A stretch of 64,000 bases of DNA from Arthrobacter sp. MYb214 (lineage in GTDB: Bacteria > Actinomycetota > Actinomycetes > Actinomycetales > Micrococcaceae): NCBI RefSeq assembly GCF_002979865.1, contig NZ_PCPZ01000004.1, positions 186,001-250,000 on the forward strand, read 5' to 3'. Position numbers and translations under genes: made by a program. Shown here one piece after another: positions 60,491 to 64,000 of this stretch (positions within the stretch are counted from its first letter, which is position 1; every line of letters starts with the position of its first letter). The notes under the pieces are model-generated. The model was not told the DNA's origin and searched no databases. It saw only the letters and a program-made list of their open reading frames with translations.

Positions 60491-61612
60491 TTAGTTCGAG
60501 GTGGAAAGCACGTGGTCCTGGCGGTAGCGCGCCAGCTTGGATTCGTCGATGGCGGCGCCCACGCCGGGCACGGTGCGCACCGGAATGCGGCCGTTGACGA
60601 TCTGCAGCGGCTCGGCGAGCAGGTCATCGGCCATGTCCAGGAAATTGGACAGTTCACCGGCGCGGCGGCTGGTGGCTTCGAAGGCCGCGCCGAAGGTCAC
60701 CGTGGCCAGCGAGCCGACCTGGGTGTCGATCTGGTTGCCCATGGTGACATCCACGCCCAGTCCGGTGCACAGGCCCAGGATTTCGGTGGCTTCGGTGAAG
60801 CCCGAGCGGGCGGTCTTGATGCAGATTGCGTTCGCGCCGCCGGAGAGCAGTTCGCGCGAGGCATCGCCCGCGGTGGGCGCGGACTCGTCGGCGACGATCG
60901 GGATCGGGGAGCGTTCGACCAGGCGGCGTCGGCTCATCGCTTCCTTGGCATCGCACGGCTCTTCGAGCATGGTCAGGCCAAGGCCCTCGGTCTGGCGCAG
61001 CACCTCCATGGACTCGTTCGCGCTCCAGCCGCGGTTGGCGTCCAGGTAGAGCTCCACGTCCTCGCCCAGCCCTTCGCGCAGCACGCGGCAGGCCTCGATG
61101 TCCAGGGCGAGCGGGCGGCGGCCGACCTTGAGCTTGAAGGTGGTGATGCCGTACTGCTCGACGAAGCGCAGGGCCTCGTCGAGCAGCGCCTGGGCGGGCT
61201 TGAAGCCGAGCATGTGGCTCACGCGCATCGAGTCGGTGAAGCCGCCGAGCAGCTTGTGCACCGGCGTGCCCAGCGCCTGGCCGATGGCGTCCCAGACGGC
61301 GATGTCGATCGCGCCCTTGGCCACCTGGTTGTGGATGGTCCTATCCAGCACCTGGCGGATCTTGGCGCGGTCCATGATCTCCAGGCCGATCAGCTGCGGG
61401 GCGAAGACATCCTGCACGATCGCGACGATGGACTTCTGCGTCTCGCCGTAGGTGTACGGGCGCGGCGGGGCGTCGGCGGTGCCGATCACGCCTTCGTCGG
61501 TGTGCACGCGGATGAGCACGTGCTCGGCGGTGTGCACCTCGCCGCTGGCAAAGCGCAGCGGGTGGTTGTAGGGGATGGCGTAGGGGATTGTTTCAATCCG
61601 CTGGATTCGCAT
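60491..61612 (-). CDS. catB: Muconate cycloisomerase
   Basis: This 373-residue enolase-superfamily enzyme cyclises cis,cis-muconate to muconolactone using Mn2+. Catalytic-region motifs are present: ITTFKLKVGRR (Lys-x-Lys), LYLDANRGWS, MLEEPCDAKE and IVADESAPTAGDA, giving the Asp/Glu/Asp metal ligands. Its start overlaps the end of catR by 20 bp, and catC follows, so catR-catB-catC read as one unit. A chloromuconate cycloisomerase is less likely because no chlorocatechol genes are near. Confidence 0.95.
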   Translation of the reverse strand: MRIQRIETIPYAIPYNHPLRFASGEVHTAEHVLIRVHTDEGVIGTADAPPRPYTYGETQKSIVAIVQDVFAPQLIGLEIMDRAKIRQVLDRTIHNQVAKGAIDIAVWDAIGQALGTPVHKLLGGFTDSMRVSHMLGFKPAQALLDEALRFVEQYGITTFKLKVGRRPLALDIEACRVLREGLGEDVELYLDANRGWSANESMEVLRQTEGLGLTMLEEPCDAKEAMSRRRLVERSPIPIVADESAPTAGDASRELLSGGANAICIKTARSGFTEATEILGLCTGLGVDVTMGNQIDTQVGSLATVTFGAAFEATSRRAGELSNFLDMADDLLAEPLQIVNGRIPVRTVPGVGAAIDESKLARYRQDHVLSTSN

Positions 61613-62504
61613 CGGGGTCCAGCCTTTCTAGGGGGTTGAGCAATGTGCAAAGTTCCAGGAAGTTGCGCACCAGCGCAGACTCGTTGCCGGCCTTCCAGGC
61701 GATCGCCAGGTCGACGGCCGGTGCGTTGCGCAGCGGCCGGAAGGTGATCCGGGTGCTGTGCGGCAGGTAGTGTGTGGTGGGCAGCAACCCGATGCCCAGG
61801 CCCGCGGCGACGAAGGTGAGCAGGGTGGAAGTCTCGCTGGCCACCTGCGCGATCTGCGGGGCGAAGCCCACTCGGCGGCAGGAGTCCATGATGATGTTGT
61901 TCACCGCGGAGGATGGCGGGTAGCAGATGAACTTCTCGCCAGCCAGCTGTTCCAGGTCCAGCTCATCGTGGGCGGCGAGCGGGTGGCCCAGCGGCAGCGC
62001 CACGGCCAGGTGGTCGCGGTCCAGCAGCATGTAGTCCACCTCGGTGCCGCGCACCGGCGGGCGCAGGATGGCCAGGTCCAGGCGTCCCTCGACCAGTCCC
62101 TCGACCATCTGCGGGGTGAGCATTTCGCCCTGCACATTCAGCTGCAGGCCCGGCATCTGCTGGGAGCTGGCTTCGATGAGCTTGGGCATGATGCGCGAGG
62201 TGGCGCTGCCGGTGGAACCCAGTCGCAGCACGCCCAGCGCGCCTTGGCCCACGGTGCGCACATCGCGGGAGAGCTGGTCGAGCTCTGCAAGCAGGATGCG
62301 CCCGCGGCGCAGCAGCAGCTCACCGGCGTTGGTCAGTTCCACCTTGCGCGTGGTGCGGATCAGCAGCTGGGTATCCAGGGTCTCTTCGAGCTGCTTGATC
62401 TGCTGGGAGAGCGGGGGCTGCGCGATATGCAGGCGCGCCGCTGCGCGGCCGAAATGGCGTTCTTCGGCGACGGCGACAAAGTAGCGAAGTAGTCTCGTGT
62501 CCAT
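61593..62504 (-). CDS. catR: LysR-family regulator of the catechol genes
   Basis: This 303-residue LysR protein has the N-terminal HTH (MDTRLLRYFVAVAEERHFGR, RLHIAQPPLSQQIKQLE) and a C-terminal effector domain. CGGAGC precedes ATG 62504. CatR-type regulators activate cat genes with cis,cis-muconate or repress them. Here the gene is in the same direction as catB and overlaps it, instead of the usual divergent layout. Candidate sites are the GTGAAATACT box at 62582 and its copy before catA. Confidence 0.88.
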   Translation of the reverse strand: MDTRLLRYFVAVAEERHFGRAAARLHIAQPPLSQQIKQLEETLDTQLLIRTTRKVELTNAGELLLRRGRILLAELDQLSRDVRTVGQGALGVLRLGSTGSATSRIMPKLIEASSQQMPGLQLNVQGEMLTPQMVEGLVEGRLDLAILRPPVRGTEVDYMLLDRDHLAVALPLGHPLAAHDELDLEQLAGEKFICYPPSSAVNNIIMDSCRRVGFAPQIAQVASETSTLLTFVAAGLGIGLLPTTHYLPHSTRITFRPLRNAPAVDLAIAWKAGNESALVRNFLELCTLLNPLERLDPDANPAD

Positions 62505-62855
62505 GGTGCTCCGATCGTCGGACCGCGCGTCGAATGCGCAGAAGACGCTTGCTGGCAACTCTAACGCGGCGGTCCAAGAGGGTGAAATACTTATTCTGGG
62601 TCGATTGAGAGTCTACAAGTATGAATGACTGGGCCGCACTGTATTCAACGATTGATTTCCAGGGTTGAATTATGCCGGGAGGCACTGGACTGCCACGGGC
62701 CCCATGTTGCCCCATGCCGCCACTTGGCCACCGGCGCGGCTCCTTCCTGGCGCTTGGCAGCGGGACAGCTCGCGGCTAGGGTGTGAATGTGACGCTGGGC
62801 ACATGTTTCGTGTCCCCGCCAATTCCGACGAGGCGATCCATGAAGGGGTACGCAG
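62505..62855. promoter_or_regulatory. Divergent catR / acyl-CoA synthetase promoter region
   Basis: These 351 bp hold no supported gene. They contain GTGAAATACTTATT (62582-62595), the 13-of-14 match to the box before catA, and ATACTT (62587-62592) with inverted AAGTAT (62617-62622) 24 bp apart, a spacing that LysR tetramers can span. Additional TTCAA/TTGAA half-sites lie near 62645-62670. Confidence 0.5.
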
Positions 62856-64000
62856 ATGAAGGCTTATGCCCAGGGCGAGAGCGGACCGCAGCTGATCGAA
62901 GAGACGATCGGAGCGAACTTCGAACGCACCACTGCCCGCTTCGGGCCGGCAGAAGCACTGGTCGAAGCGGCCAGCGGACGGCGTTGGTCATGGAGTGAAC
63001 TGGATGCGCAGATCAACTCCCTGGCCAAGGGCCTGCTGGCCGCCGGCCTGGAGGCGGGAGACCGGGTGGGCATCTGGGCACCTAACTGCGCGGAATGGGT
63101 ATTCGCGCAGTACGCCACCGCGAAGATCGGCGTCATCCTGGTCAATGTCAATCCTGCCTACCGCACCCACGAATACGCCTACGCGGTCAACCACTCCGGG
63201 GTGCGCCTGCTGCTGGCGGTCTCCGAATTCAAGACCAGCAACTACCGTTCGATGGTGGAGGCGACCCGCGCCGACACCCCGAGCCTCGAACGCGTGGTCT
63301 ACGTGGACACCGGGGACTTCGCCCAATTGCTGGGCGAGGGCGAGCAGGTCAGCGACGAGGAGCTGGCCCGGCATCTGGCGGCCACCAAGCCCGGGGACCC
63401 GATCAACATCCAGTACACCTCGGGCACCACCGGCTACCCCAAGGGCGCGGTGCTCAGCCACCGCAACATCCTGAATAACGGCTACCAGGTCACCGGCATG
63501 ATCGATCTGGACGAGCATGACCGGCTGTGCATCCCGGTACCGTTCTACCACTGCTTCGGCATGGTGATGGGCAACCTGGGCTGCACCTCCCGGGGCGCGA
63601 CCATCGTCATCCCGGCCCCGGGCTTCGACGCCGAAACCACGCTGCGGGTGGTGGCGGAGGAGAAATGCACGGGCCTGTACGGGGTGCCCACGATGTTCAT
63701 CGCCATGCAGAACCTCTCCAATTTCAAGGACTACGACCTTTCGTCGCTGCGCACCGGCATCATGGCCGGATCCATCTGCCCGGTCGAGGTGATGCGCCGC
63801 TGCATCGACGAGATGGGCATGGACGGGGTGTCCATCGCCTACGGCATGACCGAGACCTCGCCGGTCTCCTGCCAGACCCGCAGCGACGACGATATCGAGC
63901 GCCGCACCTCCACCATCGGCCGGGTGCACCCGCATGTGGAAATCAAGGTGGTGGACCCGGTGAGCGGCGAAACCCTGCAGCGCGGGGAAACCGGCGAATA
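62856..64000 (+). CDS. AMP-binding acyl-CoA synthetase (partial, runs off the window)
   Basis: At least 381 residues of an adenylate-forming enzyme that activates a fatty or other carboxylic acid as CoA thioester. The P-loop motif [16 protein letters not shown] and the A5-type [10 protein letters not shown] motif are present, with [13 protein letters not shown] and [11 protein letters not shown] typical of medium/long-chain FadD-like enzymes. AAGGGG lies 6 nt before ATG 62856. The C-terminal subdomain is beyond the window. Position beside cat genes might suggest an aromatic substrate, but motifs favour fatty acids; undecided. Confidence 0.9.
   Translation, partial: MKAYAQGESGPQLIEETIGANFERTTARFGPAEALVEAASGRRWSWSELDAQINSLAKGLLAAGLEAGDRVGIWAPNCAEWVFAQYATAKIGVILVNVNPAYRTHEYAYAVNHSGVRLLLAVSEFKTSNYRSMVEATRADTPSLERVVYVDTGDFAQLLGEGEQVSDEELARHLAATKPGDPINIQYTSGTTGYPKGAVLSHRNILNNGYQVTGMIDLDEHDRLCIPVPFYHCFGMVMGNLGCTSRGATIVIPAPGFDAETTLRVVAEEKCTGLYGVPTMFIAMQNLSNFKDYDLSSLRTGIMAGSICPVEVMRRCIDEMGMDGVSIAYGMTETSPVSCQTRSDDDIERRTSTIGRVHPHVEIKVVDPVSGETLQRGETGE

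Noticed and set aside
1-64000. tRNA genes, CRISPR arrays, prophage or integrase genes
   Set aside because: None found by reading: no cloverleaf-like segments with CCA-adjacent stems, no regularly spaced direct repeats and no integrase or phage proteins.

Overview
The window is high-GC DNA with short intergenic gaps, frequent ATGA/GTGA stop-start overlaps, several GTG and TTG starts, LacI, IclR and TetR regulators, and a mycothiol-type DinB-like enzyme. Together with the gene content (ara plus ChvE-like transporter, full Leloir pathway, rhamnose, benzoate and catechol genes) this points to an actinobacterium of the Micrococcaceae, Arthrobacter in the broad sense (Arthrobacter, Glutamicibacter or a relative). 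This placement comes from gene content and style, not from a database search. I saw no tRNA, rRNA, CRISPR array, insertion sequence or replication origin.

Layout. 1-10183 (+): end of araD, araA, a LacI-type operator, a ChvE/GguA/GguB-type sugar ABC transporter and galM-galT-galK-galE, so arabinose isomerisation, uptake and the Leloir pathway lie head to tail. 10217-15927: a Gfo/Idh/MocA oxidoreductase, an unexplained 532-bp gap, a nitrilase-family amidase, an aldo/keto reductase, two TetR genes and an SDR dehydrogenase. 16064-26189: a dicarboxylate symporter (-), an ABC exporter, an IclR repressor and a divergent operon malic enzyme - malate synthase - DUF6986 lyase-like protein - ureidoglycine aminohydrolase, which looks like an allantoin/glyoxylate module. 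26649-30747: a CobW-type GTPase, a mycothiol-dependent-type enzyme, a pRiA4b ORF-3 fusion protein and a 50-residue acidic protein. 30846-38564: a LacI repressor and a complete phosphorylative L-rhamnose operon with two matching operators. 38630-46858: a methyltransferase, etfB-etfA and a cytochrome b-like membrane protein with a triplicated N-terminal motif, two unknown genes, a DUF1801 gene and an MFS carrier. 47096-55667: benABCD, benK and a LuxR/LAL regulator. 55926-59032: an HNH endonuclease, small unknown genes and a second DUF1801 gene. 59150-62504 (-): catR-catB-catC-catA. 62856-end (+): start of an acyl-CoA synthetase.

How the genes work together. The left half feeds sugars to central metabolism: arabinose via AraA/AraD and galactose via GalM/K/T/E, both probably imported by one ABC transporter. 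The IclR-controlled block converts glyoxylate to malate and then pyruvate. Rhamnose is converted by mutarotase, isomerase, kinase and a fused aldolase/dehydrogenase to DHAP and lactate. The right half takes benzoate through BenK, BenABC and BenD to catechol, and CatA/B/C carry catechol through cis,cis-muconate and muconolactone toward the beta-ketoadipate pathway.

The least conventional items are: (i) the etfBA-linked membrane protein, which has three copies of an RQGLPRVAGGxPWPP-like motif at 82-83-residue spacing on a long Ala/Pro-rich arm; (ii) BenC carrying an extra C-terminal domain that resembles the effector-binding FCD domain of GntR regulators, with plausible metal ligands in place; (iii) a LysR gene, catR, that overlaps catB in the same direction; (iv) two separated genes that share a colinear unnamed domain, one of them fused to a pRiA4b ORF-3 domain.
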